Below, piece by piece: positions 17,901-25,136 of a DNA stretch of 64,000 nt (within the stretch, counting starts at the first letter, position 1; every line of letters begins with the position of its first letter). The notes below the pieces were generated by a model that did not search any database, had not been told where the DNA came from, and saw only the letters and a program-made list of their open reading frames with translations. Position numbers and translations under genes: made by a program. Source of the DNA: Hyphomicrobiales bacterium (GTDB lineage Bacteria > Pseudomonadota > Alphaproteobacteria > Rhizobiales > Xanthobacteraceae); assembly GCA_021732215.1 (NCBI GenBank), contig JAKFVL010000010.1, positions 136,547 to 200,546 of the forward strand, read 5' to 3'.

Positions 17901-17988
17901 AATCAAACTCTTCGACGCGATTGCCGCGGACCACCACGACCCGGGTCTCCTCCGGGTGGGTGGCATCGATAAGCATTTTGTTGGCCAT
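14947..17988 (-). CDS. rne: Ribonuclease E
   Basis: A 1013-residue endoribonuclease, core of the RNA degradosome and of rRNA/mRNA processing. The ATG at 17988 was chosen because MANKMLIDATHPEETRVVVVRGNRVEEFDFE is the standard RNase E start; the frame extends 105 codons further without conservation. The S1 domain is split: its first half ends near residue 85 and resumes near 325 (PRRQYKIQEVIKRRQVMLVQVVKEERGNKGAALT). The insertion is extremely acidic and His/Asp-rich. The catalytic core has IDVNSGRST and the zinc-link CPHCGGSGH. Residues after about 790 are a disordered basic/acidic tail, a likely protein- and RNA-binding scaffold. A 746-residue antisense frame is a shadow. Confidence 0.97.
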   Translation of the reverse strand: MANKMLIDATHPEETRVVVVRGNRVEEFDFESAQRKQLRGNIYLAKVTRVEPSLQAAFIEYGGNRHGFLAFSEIHPDYYQIPVADRQALIEADERAHREAEEESENRSNRRRSRHRNSRRRGHGDRVRSEVVAGAPAEATDGAAAHTDSGVETRAHDHEAHGDHEHHDHEHQGDDASRSHDDSAHDAASHDHPHEGRSHDDHSHDDRSQDRHPHDDGGDLGHATGDAGVDEAAGEPGHHSDQPVFASAPADENGDGHHDAAETAAENAAHADEAPSEVSHAEQSEAPQTEGDDDEDDDEETEDEQVESVGGEDVLEEVPERAFRPRRQYKIQEVIKRRQVMLVQVVKEERGNKGAALTTYLSLAGRYAVLMPNTARGGGISRKITSAQDRSRLKDVVQDLDVPEGMGIILRTAGASRTKPEIKRDFEYLLRMWETVRDLTLKSQAPTLVYEEGSLIKRSLRDLYNKEIDDIMVAGEGGYSEARDFMKMLMPSNVRAVKQYRDGQPLFSRMGVESQLDAMFTPTVQLRSGGYIVINQTEALVSIDVNSGRSTREHNIEDTALKTNLEAAEEVARQLRLRDLAGLIVIDFIDMDEKRNNRAVERKMSDCLRQDRARIQVGRISHFGLLEMSRQRIRASVLESSTEPCPHCGGSGHVRSVASVALQLLRSVEESLMKGATHNLIVRTRTDVALYVLNHKRGHLRDLENGFKVTIAVIADATIGGQQSFVIDRGEQVHTLEAAKALLAAQLAANPVQVEEPFEDEPLEDEAVSEADEADGDETESETADQPAEARGEGDDGHRRKRRRRRRGRGSEARDEPAPADGEQPRAIPQFTGDSTVQGDADASEDGDDTGEDDAVSGSADQRPNGDRRPRRRGRRGGRRRRGGREEGLAGSISDELNPTHPSEATPAVADFEALHEPKPLADMPMTAMEPEQVAAVSAPAESQADEAPRRRSTVREKVSFFSPSESDAAAGAPQSAPDSTASTEVSAPQPANGGEEQPRRAGWWSRRFGNGE

Positions 17989-18674
17989 GGATAAGCTCTT
18001 GGCGGCGGAGGCTACGCATGGCGGCCGACGTTGTCGGCGCGACCGCGTATCGCGACGCTCCACCTGATTCGGGGGTGATGGAAAGGCCAAAACAGGCCCC
18101 GAGGCGCTGTGCCGAATACAAACGCAACGCATCGCGGCGCGAAGTGATCGCGCGCCGCTTCGGCGTCGGGTTTGCGGACATGAATATCGGCGAAACAGTG
18201 TAGCGCATCGAGCGTTGGCCCGCGGATGTGGTTGGCGGCATCTGCCGCCTTGTGCGCTGAGGTCATCCCTTCGCAGCCTTTCGGCTGCGATTGCCGGTCG
18301 CAACGTGTCTTGGACCTGTCACCCGGGAAAAAAGAGGAAAGCCGGACGACAGACGCCGCTCGGGTCCAAACCGTCCGCTCCACTTCAGCCGCGCGTCCCG
18401 CGCTGGCCGTGGAAGGGATCGGAAATACGCAGATGTCTCGAAGATCGTTCGAAGAAGGATCGTATGAGACGGCCGCGCCGCACCGAGGGGCTGAACACGA
18501 TACAACCAGAAGTTAGTACCGTCAGCTCGTCATTCATACGTCGAATGCCGGTTTCTGGCAAGGGAAGCGTCGCACCGCTGCAACAGTCAGACTTATTCGC
18601 TGCCGCCCGCTTAACAGCCAATTAACCCTGGAGTCCTATTGCGGTATTGAGGGTATACGGAGGCAGAGGATTCG
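17989..18674. other. 686-bp divergent intergenic region: rne leader and amidase promoter
   Basis: No convincing gene on either strand; the short frames present have no family features or good ribosome sites. It must hold the divergent promoters of rne (minus) and the amidase gene (plus). Its size suggests a long rne 5' leader, as known for the autoregulated rne of enterobacteria, and it contains at least one strong hairpin (18134-18158). Confidence 0.6.
18134..18158 (-). promoter_or_regulatory. GC-rich hairpin in the presumed rne leader
   Basis: Arms GCGGCGCG (18134-18141) and CGCGCCGC (18151-18158) pair perfectly around a nine-base loop, about 150 nt upstream of the rne start. It could be a cleavage-sensing element for RNase E autoregulation. 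The structure is seen directly; the role is inference. Confidence 0.35.
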
Positions 18675-19979
18675 TTGGCAGGCCGCGCAAAACAGCTTGT
18701 TTTATGGGCTTTCGCACTAGGTTGCGGCGCCATGTGCCTGTCCGTGCCGGCAGCAATTGCACAAGGTCCCGGCGCTCCGCCGCAAGCCTCGTCCCAGTTC
18801 CCCATCGCATCCGATGTCCGGGTTGCCGGCGATGCCAGACAAACCCGATTCGTGCTCGACCTCGACCGCAAGGTTGAGTTGCGGGCGTTTACGCTGGCCG
18901 ACCCCTATCGGGTCGTCGTCGATTTGCCTCAGGTGACCTTTCAGTTGCGCGACGGCGCAGGCGACACGAAGCGCGGCCTGATCAAGGCGTTCCGCTATGG
19001 TCTGGTCATGGCGGGCGGGTCTCGTCTCGTGTTCGATCTTTCGGGGCCGGCCAAGATCGAGAAAGCGCATGTCGTCGATGCGGCCAACGGGCAGCCGGCG
19101 CGGCTGGTGCTTGAACTCGGCGCTGTCGATCGGACAACGTTCGTTCAGCAACTGTCGGCTGAAAGCCGTCCGCAATTGCGGCCAGCCATCAGTCCTGTGA
19201 CGCCGGTCGAGACCACGGCGGCGACTCCGGCCGCACTAAATGCGAACGCAGCTACAGGCGGCGCGAAACCCGACAACCGTCCAGTGATCGTGATCGATCC
19301 CGGTCATGGCGGCATCGACCACGGCACCGAAGCGGCGAGTGGCGAGCTTGAAAAGACCCTGGTGCTTGATTTTGCGAAGGGGCTGCGCGACCGGATCGAG
19401 AAATCCGGCAAGTATCGCGTGGTCATGACGCGCAGCGATGACACCTTCGTGCCGCTCGGCGAGCGGGTCAAAATCGCTCGCAACCAAACCGCGGCATTGT
19501 TCGTATCCATCCATGCCGATGCGCTGCCGCGCGGCGATTCAAGCGCGCAGGGCGCCACGATCTACACGCTGTCGGAACGTGCATCCGACGCGGAGGCCGA
19601 GCGGCTTGCGGAACTGGAAAACAAGGCCGACGCCATTGCGGGGTACAATCTGACCGAAGAGCCGACCGACGTTGCCGATATTCTGATCGAGCTAACCCAG
19701 CGGGAAACCAAGACGTTCTCAAACCGGTTCGCGCGGATGCTGATGAGCGAAATGAGGGGCGTGGCGCGGATGCACAAGCATCCGCTCAAGTCGGCCGGCT
19801 TCAAGGTGCTCAAGGCGCCCGATGTTCCCTCGGTGCTGCTCGAACTCGGCTATGTGTCGAACAAGGACGACCTGCGCCTGCTGGTCTCGGAAAGCTGGCG
19901 GTCGCGAACGGTGGGATCGGTCGCGCAGGCGGTTGAAGCATTTCTGGGCAAGCGTGTGGTGAATGCGACGGGCAACTGA
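18675..19979 (+). CDS. N-acetylmuramoyl-L-alanine amidase (AmiC type)
   Basis: A 434-residue exported amidase that cleaves the bond between MurNAc and the stem peptide, acting in septal peptidoglycan splitting. The start is TTG 18675, supported by a GAGG ribosome site five bases upstream and by the signal peptide it opens (cleavage near AAIAQ). Residues about 40-150 form an AMIN domain (FVLDLDRKVELRAFTLADPYRVVVDLP). After a linker, residues about 202-425 are Amidase_3: IVIDPGHGGIDHGT with the zinc His, a conserved ELEKTLVLDFA Glu, FVSIHADALP with the second zinc His, and VPSVLLELGYVSN with the catalytic Glu. PBP1A follows downstream. Confidence 0.95.
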   Translation: MAGRAKQLVLWAFALGCGAMCLSVPAAIAQGPGAPPQASSQFPIASDVRVAGDARQTRFVLDLDRKVELRAFTLADPYRVVVDLPQVTFQLRDGAGDTKRGLIKAFRYGLVMAGGSRLVFDLSGPAKIEKAHVVDAANGQPARLVLELGAVDRTTFVQQLSAESRPQLRPAISPVTPVETTAATPAALNANAATGGAKPDNRPVIVIDPGHGGIDHGTEAASGELEKTLVLDFAKGLRDRIEKSGKYRVVMTRSDDTFVPLGERVKIARNQTAALFVSIHADALPRGDSSAQGATIYTLSERASDAEAERLAELENKADAIAGYNLTEEPTDVADILIELTQRETKTFSNRFARMLMSEMRGVARMHKHPLKSAGFKVLKAPDVPSVLLELGYVSNKDDLRLLVSESWRSRTVGSVAQAVEAFLGKRVVNATGN

Positions 19980-20076
19980 AGAATTGGGGTCACTGAAGGG
20001 GGTCGTTGAATTGGCCTGTTCCGATCGCCAAGCCCTAGTTTAGCCACAGCCGCTGCCTTATAGATAAGGACGTTTA

Positions 20077-20128
20077 GACAAGGACTTGGAAGTTAGACAA
20101 GGACTTGTGGACAGGGACTTGGAAGTTC
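20077..20128. repeat. Short imperfect direct repeats upstream of the PBP1A gene
   Basis: Three related units begin at 20077, 20096 and 20110, all starting GACAAGGACTTG or GACAGGGACTTG; units one and three continue with GAAGTT. They lie 112-163 bp upstream of the PBP1A start codon, in the promoter or leader region. The irregular 19- and 14-bp spacing argues against a simple phased operator and suggests local slippage duplication. Confidence 0.6.
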
Positions 20129-20239
20129 CGGAATCAAACGGTTTGAGGTTTCCGAGCTGGCCACGGAGTTCTTCGAGAACCTTTCGTTCGGACGAGTTGG
20201 GCACCCTGACCCAGACGCAGGGAATAGCGGATAGATCAG

Positions 20240-22735
20240 ATGCGTTTGCTGTTTCGGTTCATGGGCTTCCTCTTCGCGGCCGGAACGATTTTGTTTCTGG
20301 TCGGCGTTGCCGCCGTGGCCGGGGGCATCTGGCATTTTTCCAAGGACCTGCCGGACTATTCGCAATTGCAGGATTACGAGCCCGCGGTGATGACCCGCGT
20401 GCATGCCTCCGATGGCGCACTGCTCGGCGAATATGCCAAGGAACGCCGGCTCTATCTTCCGATCCAGGCGGTGCCGAAGTCCGTCATCAATGCGTTCCTG
20501 GCGGCGGAAGACAAGAATTTCTATGAGCATGGAGGGCTGGATTTCCAGGGCCTCGTGCGCGCCGGCATCCTGTACGTTCAGAATCTGGGCTCCAACAAGC
20601 GGCCGCAGGGCGCCTCCACCATCACCCAACAGGTCGCCAAGAACTTCCTGCTCACCAATGAAGTTTCGCTGGAGCGCAAGATCAAGGAAGCGCTGCTCGC
20701 GATCCGCATCGAGCGAGCCTATTCGAAAGATCGCATCCTCGAACTGTATCTCAACGAAATTTTCCTTGGGCTTGGCGCATACGGCATCGCAGCCGCGTCG
20801 CTGGTTTATTTCGACAAGCCGGTGAACGAACTGACGGTGGCGGAAGCCTCCTATCTTGCAGCGCTGCCGAAGGCGCCATCGAACCTGCATCCGATCCGCA
20901 ACCGCGACCGCGCCATCGAGCGGCGCAACTATGTGGTTGATCGTCTGCTGGAGAATGGCTGGATCAAGCAGGCTGATGCCGACAAGGCGAAGAAGGATCC
21001 GTTGCAGGTCACCGGCCGCTCGAACTCGGCGCACGTCCTGGCGGGCGAGTACTTCGCCGAGGAAGTCCGCCGTGAAATCTTCGAGCGCTACGGCGAAAAG
21101 AAGCTCTACGAAGGCGGCCTGTCGGTGCGCACCACGCTTGACCCGAAGCTGCAGGTGGTCGCGCGCAAGACACTGACCGCCGGCCTGGTGAACTATGACG
21201 AGGCGCAGGGCTGGCGCGGGCCTCTGCAGAAGATCGACATCGCCGGCGACTGGGGCGTCAAGCTCGCCGAAGTCAGGTCGTTCAGCGATATCTCGCCATG
21301 GAAGATGGCGGTGGTGCTGGAAACCAGCGAACAGTCGGCGCGCATCGGCTTCCAGCCCGGCCGCGAAATCGGCGGCGCGGTTCTCAAGGATCGACAGACC
21401 GGTCTGATCTCACTCGACGGTGTTCGCTGGGCCAAGGCCGCGGCGGGACCGACACGCTTCAAGACGCCGACATCGGTGTCGCAGGTGCTGTCGCCGGGCG
21501 ACGTGATCTATGTCGAGCCGTTTATCGCCAAGGATGGCAACAAGGTCGAAGGCCAGTTTCGGCTGCGGCAGCTGCCTGAAGTCTCCGGGGCGATGGTGGC
21601 GATGGACCCCTGGACCGGCCGCGTGCTCGCGATGGTCGGGGGGTTCTCGTTCGACCAGAGCCAGTTCAACCGCGCCACGCAGGCCTATCGCCAGCCGGGA
21701 TCGTCGTTCAAGCCGTTGGTCTACTCGGCCGCGCTCGACAACGGTTACACGCCGTCGACCGTCGTGATCGATGCGCCGATTGAAATAGATCAGGGGCAGG
21801 GCAACGTCTGGCGGCCGGAAAACTACTCGACCGGAAAGTACTACGGTCCATCGACGTTGCGCACCGGCATCGAGCTGTCGCGCAACACCATGACCGTGCG
21901 TCTCGCGCAGGACATCGGCATGCCGCTGATCGGCGAGTACGCCAAGCGTTTTGGCATCTACGACGATCTGCCGAACTACCTGTCGTATTCGCTGGGCGCC
22001 GGTGAAACCACCGTGATGCGGATGGTGACTGCGTATTCAATGTTCGCCAACGGCGGCAAGCGCATCAAATCGAGCCTGATCGACCGCATCCAGGACCGCT
22101 ACGGCCGCACCATCTTCAAGCACGACCAGCGCGAATGCCGGGGCTGCGATGCCAATGACGGCTGGAAGAACCAGCCGGAGCCATCGCTGGTCGATCGCCG
22201 CGAGCAGGTGATGGACCCGATGACCGCCTACCAGATTACATCCATGATGGAAGGCGTGGTTCAGCGCGGCACCGCGACTGTGATCAAGGAAGTCGGCAAG
22301 CCGATCGCCGGCAAGACCGGCACCACCAACGACGAAAAGGACGTGTGGTTCGTGGGCTTTTCGCCTGACCTCGCCGTCGGTGTCTACATCGGTTACGACA
22401 AGCCGCGTCATCTCGGCCGTGGCCAGACCGGCGGTCATCTCGCGGCTCCAGTGGTGCGCGACTTCATGAAGCTCGCGCTGGCCGACAAACCCGCCGTGCC
22501 GTTCCGCGTGCCTGCTGGTATCAAGCTGATCCGCATCGACGCCAAATCGGGTCTTCGTGTGGGACCGGGCGAGGGTGGCCGCACCATTCTTGAAGCGTTC
22601 AAGCCGGGCACTGCGCCGCCGGACAACTATTCGATCATCGGCGTTGCCGATGCGGACGGCCGCGGCGGAGCGCCGTCCGGTTATCCGGATGCGGAACGAA
22701 CCATCCTGCGATCAGGCACCGGCGGCCTTTATTGA
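20240..22735 (+). CDS. mrcA: Penicillin-binding protein 1A (bifunctional transglycosylase/transpeptidase)
   Basis: An 831-residue class A PBP. A short cytoplasmic tail and one membrane anchor (about 7-30) precede the GT51 glycosyltransferase domain with the catalytic EDKNFYEHGG, the QGASTITQQVAKN motif and KIKEALLAIRIE. An OB-like domain follows (about 300-430). The transpeptidase domain carries SxxK in PGSSFKPLVY, SxN in SRN and KTG in GKTGTTNDEKD. Length matches the E. coli PBP1A class (850). It polymerises and cross-links peptidoglycan and is downstream of the amidase gene on the same strand. A palindromic repeat follows immediately. Confidence 0.97.
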   Translation: MRLLFRFMGFLFAAGTILFLVGVAAVAGGIWHFSKDLPDYSQLQDYEPAVMTRVHASDGALLGEYAKERRLYLPIQAVPKSVINAFLAAEDKNFYEHGGLDFQGLVRAGILYVQNLGSNKRPQGASTITQQVAKNFLLTNEVSLERKIKEALLAIRIERAYSKDRILELYLNEIFLGLGAYGIAAASLVYFDKPVNELTVAEASYLAALPKAPSNLHPIRNRDRAIERRNYVVDRLLENGWIKQADADKAKKDPLQVTGRSNSAHVLAGEYFAEEVRREIFERYGEKKLYEGGLSVRTTLDPKLQVVARKTLTAGLVNYDEAQGWRGPLQKIDIAGDWGVKLAEVRSFSDISPWKMAVVLETSEQSARIGFQPGREIGGAVLKDRQTGLISLDGVRWAKAAAGPTRFKTPTSVSQVLSPGDVIYVEPFIAKDGNKVEGQFRLRQLPEVSGAMVAMDPWTGRVLAMVGGFSFDQSQFNRATQAYRQPGSSFKPLVYSAALDNGYTPSTVVIDAPIEIDQGQGNVWRPENYSTGKYYGPSTLRTGIELSRNTMTVRLAQDIGMPLIGEYAKRFGIYDDLPNYLSYSLGAGETTVMRMVTAYSMFANGGKRIKSSLIDRIQDRYGRTIFKHDQRECRGCDANDGWKNQPEPSLVDRREQVMDPMTAYQITSMMEGVVQRGTATVIKEVGKPIAGKTGTTNDEKDVWFVGFSPDLAVGVYIGYDKPRHLGRGQTGGHLAAPVVRDFMKLALADKPAVPFRVPAGIKLIRIDAKSGLRVGPGEGGRTILEAFKPGTAPPDNYSIIGVADADGRGGAPSGYPDAERTILRSGTGGLY

Positions 22736-22738
22736 ATA

Positions 22739-22825
22739 GTCATTGCGAGCGCGTCAGCGCCAAGCAATCCAGAGCGGCCGGTCGTGAGTCTGGATTGCTT
22801 CGTCGCTTGCGCTCCCGGCAATGAC
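22739..22825. repeat. Long intergenic palindrome (GTCATTGC...GCAATGAC family)
   Basis: Outer arms GTCATTGC (22739-22746) and GCAATGAC (22818-22825), and inner arms AAGCAATCCAGA and TCTGGATTGCTT, form a long imperfect hairpin starting three bases after the PBP1A stop. I recognise this type as a dispersed palindrome in Bradyrhizobium-related genomes (recollection). It may work as a terminator or mRNA 3' stabiliser for the PBP1A transcript. Confidence 0.8.
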
Positions 22826-22887
22826 GATTGTCTTGAGTTGCACACCGGAACGTATCTCGCTACATCGCAGCCTCACGAACACCGGGT

Positions 22888-24028
22888 ATGGATTCCATGC
22901 GTCCTGAAATCGAACGCCTTGTAGACGAGATCAAGCAGTCAGTCGGGCTGCTGAGGAGGCATCTTTGACGTCGATGCCGCGACCGCACGTCTGGCCGAGC
23001 TGAACAAGCTCGCCGAAGGACCCGACCTCTGGAACGATCCCCAGAAAGCGCAGAAGCTGATGCAGGAACGCACCTCGCTCGAGGGGCAACTGACCGGCAT
23101 CGGCAAGGTGGAGAACGAACTGGCCGATCAGATCGGCATGATCGAACTTGGCGAGGCCGAGAACGATCAGTCGGTTGTCGCCGAGGCCGAGGAGGCGCTG
23201 AAGGCTCTCAAGAAAGATGTCGCGCGCCGCGAGCTCGAAGCATTGCTGTCGGGCGAGGCGGATCGTTTCGATTCCTATCTTGAAGTGCATGCCGGAGCCG
23301 GCGGCACCGAAAGTCAGGACTGGGCGTCGATGCTGCTGCGCATGTATACGCGCTGGGCGGAAAACCACGGCTTCAAGGTCGAGTTTCTCGAGGAAACCCA
23401 GGGCGAAGAAGCGGGCATCAAGTCGGCCACCATCCAGATCAGCGGTCACAATGCTTACGGCTGGTTGAAGACGGAGGGCGGTGTGCATCGGCTGGTGCGG
23501 ATTTCGCCGTTCGACTCCAACGCGCGGCGGCACACCTCGTTTTCCAGCGTGACGATTTTCCCGGTCGTCGACGACAGCATCAAGATCGACATCAAGGAGA
23601 GTGACGTGCGCACCGACACCATGCGCTCGGGCGGCGCCGGCGGTCAGCACGTCAACAAGACCGAGTCGGCGGTGCGCCTGACGCATATTCCGACCGGCGT
23701 CGCGGTGGTCTGTCAGGCCGGCCGTTCCCAGCACAAGAACAAGGCGCAGGCCTGGGACATGCTTCGCGCGCGGCTTTATGAAATCGAGTTGAAAAAACGC
23801 GAAGAGAAGGCCGCCGCCGATCAAGCCGCCAAGACCGATATCGGCTGGGGCCATCAGATCCGGTCGTATGTGTTGCAGCCCTATCAGATGGTGAAGGATC
23901 TGCGCACCGGCGTGCAGACATCCGACACGACCGGCGTGCTCAATGGCGATCTCGACGAGTTCATGGCGGCGACGCTGGCGCAGAAGGCGTTCGGCACCGC
24001 GCCGGGCGCGATCGACGACGTGGATTAG
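22888..24028 (+). CDS. prfB: Peptide chain release factor 2, made by programmed +1 frameshift
   Basis: Release factor for UGA and UAA stop codons. Translation starts at ATG 22888 (or ATG 22897) and reads 26 codons to an in-frame TGA at 22966; a +1 shift at CTT-TGA-C continues in the main frame from GAC 22967 to 24028, giving about 379 residues. The downstream frame alone has no plausible start before 23060. RF2 identity is shown by the SPF codon-recognition tripeptide in RISPFDSN and the peptidyl-tRNA hydrolysis motif [11 protein letters not shown]. The protein regulates its own synthesis: low RF2 favours shifting. It follows PBP1A after a palindromic repeat. Confidence 0.96.
22954..22969 (+). 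promoter_or_regulatory. prfB programmed +1 frameshift site
   Basis: AGGAGG (22954-22959) acts as an internal Shine-Dalgarno three bases before the slippery codon CTT (22963-22965), followed by TGA and C. This is the classical RF2 recoding signal: the AGG-rich stimulator, the CUU slip codon and a UGAC stop context are all present. Confidence 0.95.
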
Positions 24029-24071
24029 GCTGGTTCGACTGCGTGGAAAGGATTTCGCGCATTGTTGATCG

Positions 24072-24120
24072 GGGCATGATCTGGTCCGAACACCGGATTC
24101 CACTTTTCGGGATCATGCCC
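24072..24120. repeat. Intergenic palindrome (GGGCATGATC family)
   Basis: Arms GGGCATGATC (24072-24081) and GATCATGCCC (24111-24120), with inner imperfect pairing of a TCCGAA-type segment and TTTTCGG. Same family as 43929-43977 and the second hairpin at 2490-2538. It lies 43 bp after the prfB stop and could terminate that transcript. Confidence 0.85.
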
Positions 24121-24203
24121 TCGCATCGCTGCGTTGCCGGGAAACGGGTGGTGCGCAGCTCCGCCGGCTCCTAAACCGCATCGTCCTTTGAGCGAGAAAG
24201 ACG

Positions 24204-25136
24204 ATGTCGGGCAACGATCTGAAAATTCACCAGGGCGACTGGCTGCGGCTCGTGCTGCTTTCGCTGCTGTGGGGCGGCTCGTTCTTCTTTGTCGGCGCCG
24301 CCATTCACGACATTCCGCCGCTGACCATCGTCTTTCTCCGCGTGCTCATTGCAGCGATCGTGTTGCTGCCGTTCGTGATCATGCGCGGGATTGCTTTTCC
24401 CTCCGGTGTCGCCGGATGGAAGCCGTTCATCGTGATGTCGATCCTCAACAATGTCATCCCGTTTTCGTTGCTGGCCGGCGCGCAATATTACCTGACCAGC
24501 GGCATGACCTCGGTTCTCAATGCCACGACGCCACTGTTCACGGTGCTGGTGATGGCGTCGTTCGGGGAGGAACGCTTGCTGCCGCGGCGTATCGCGGGCG
24601 TGCTCATGGGGCTGGCCGGTGTTGCGATCCTGCGCGGGACCGGGCTTGATTTCGCCTCGAAGGAAAACGTCGGCATCCTGATGGGTCTTGCAGCCACCCT
24701 GAGCTTCGGGTTCTCTGCGTTGTGGGCCAAGCGTCACATGACCGGCATGCCGCCGCTCGGTCTCGCAGCGTTCCAGTTGACGACATCGAGCGTGATGATG
24801 GGCGTGCTGGCTCTGGCGATCGAGCAGCCATGGCAGTTACCAATGCCGGGTCTCGGCGCGTTGCTGTCGGTCGCCGGTATCGGGGTTTTGTCGACTGCCG
24901 CCGGGTTTATCCTGTTCTTTCAGATCATCGCGCGATCCGGCCCGAGCAACGTGATGCTGGTGACCCTGATGGTGCCGGTCAGCGCCATTCTGCTGGGACA
25001 CTTCGTTCTTGGCGAGGTCGTCGTCGCTCGCGAATATATCGGCACGGCCGTCATTGCGGCGGCGCTATTGGTGATGGACGGACGTCTGTTCGGGCTGTTT
25101 CGCCGCAAGCAGATCGCCGAAGTCAGTTCGAGCTGA
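24204..25136 (+). CDS. EamA-domain DMT-family transporter
   Basis: A 310-residue inner-membrane protein with ten predicted helices arranged as two EamA repeats. Diagnostic features are LLWGGSFFFVGAAI at the start of repeat one, SGMTSVLNATTPLFTVLVM, and the repeat-two strings GLAATLSFGFSALWAKRHM and GPSNVMLVTLMVPVSAILLGHFVLGE. Such carriers export amino acids or metabolites; the substrate is unknown. An AGCGAGAAAG region precedes the ATG. Its last 14 bases overlap the end of the convergent M23 peptidase gene. Confidence 0.93.
   Translation: MSGNDLKIHQGDWLRLVLLSLLWGGSFFFVGAAIHDIPPLTIVFLRVLIAAIVLLPFVIMRGIAFPSGVAGWKPFIVMSILNNVIPFSLLAGAQYYLTSGMTSVLNATTPLFTVLVMASFGEERLLPRRIAGVLMGLAGVAILRGTGLDFASKENVGILMGLAATLSFGFSALWAKRHMTGMPPLGLAAFQLTTSSVMMGVLALAIEQPWQLPMPGLGALLSVAGIGVLSTAAGFILFFQIIARSGPSNVMLVTLMVPVSAILLGHFVLGEVVVAREYIGTAVIAAALLVMDGRLFGLFRRKQIAEVSSS

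Noticed and set aside
20077-20128. Possible CRISPR-like array
   Set aside because: Only three short imperfect units with unequal spacing, no spacers of constant length, no cas genes.
22931-24103. 390-residue minus-strand frame over prfB
   Set aside because: Shadow of prfB; low complexity, no family motifs.
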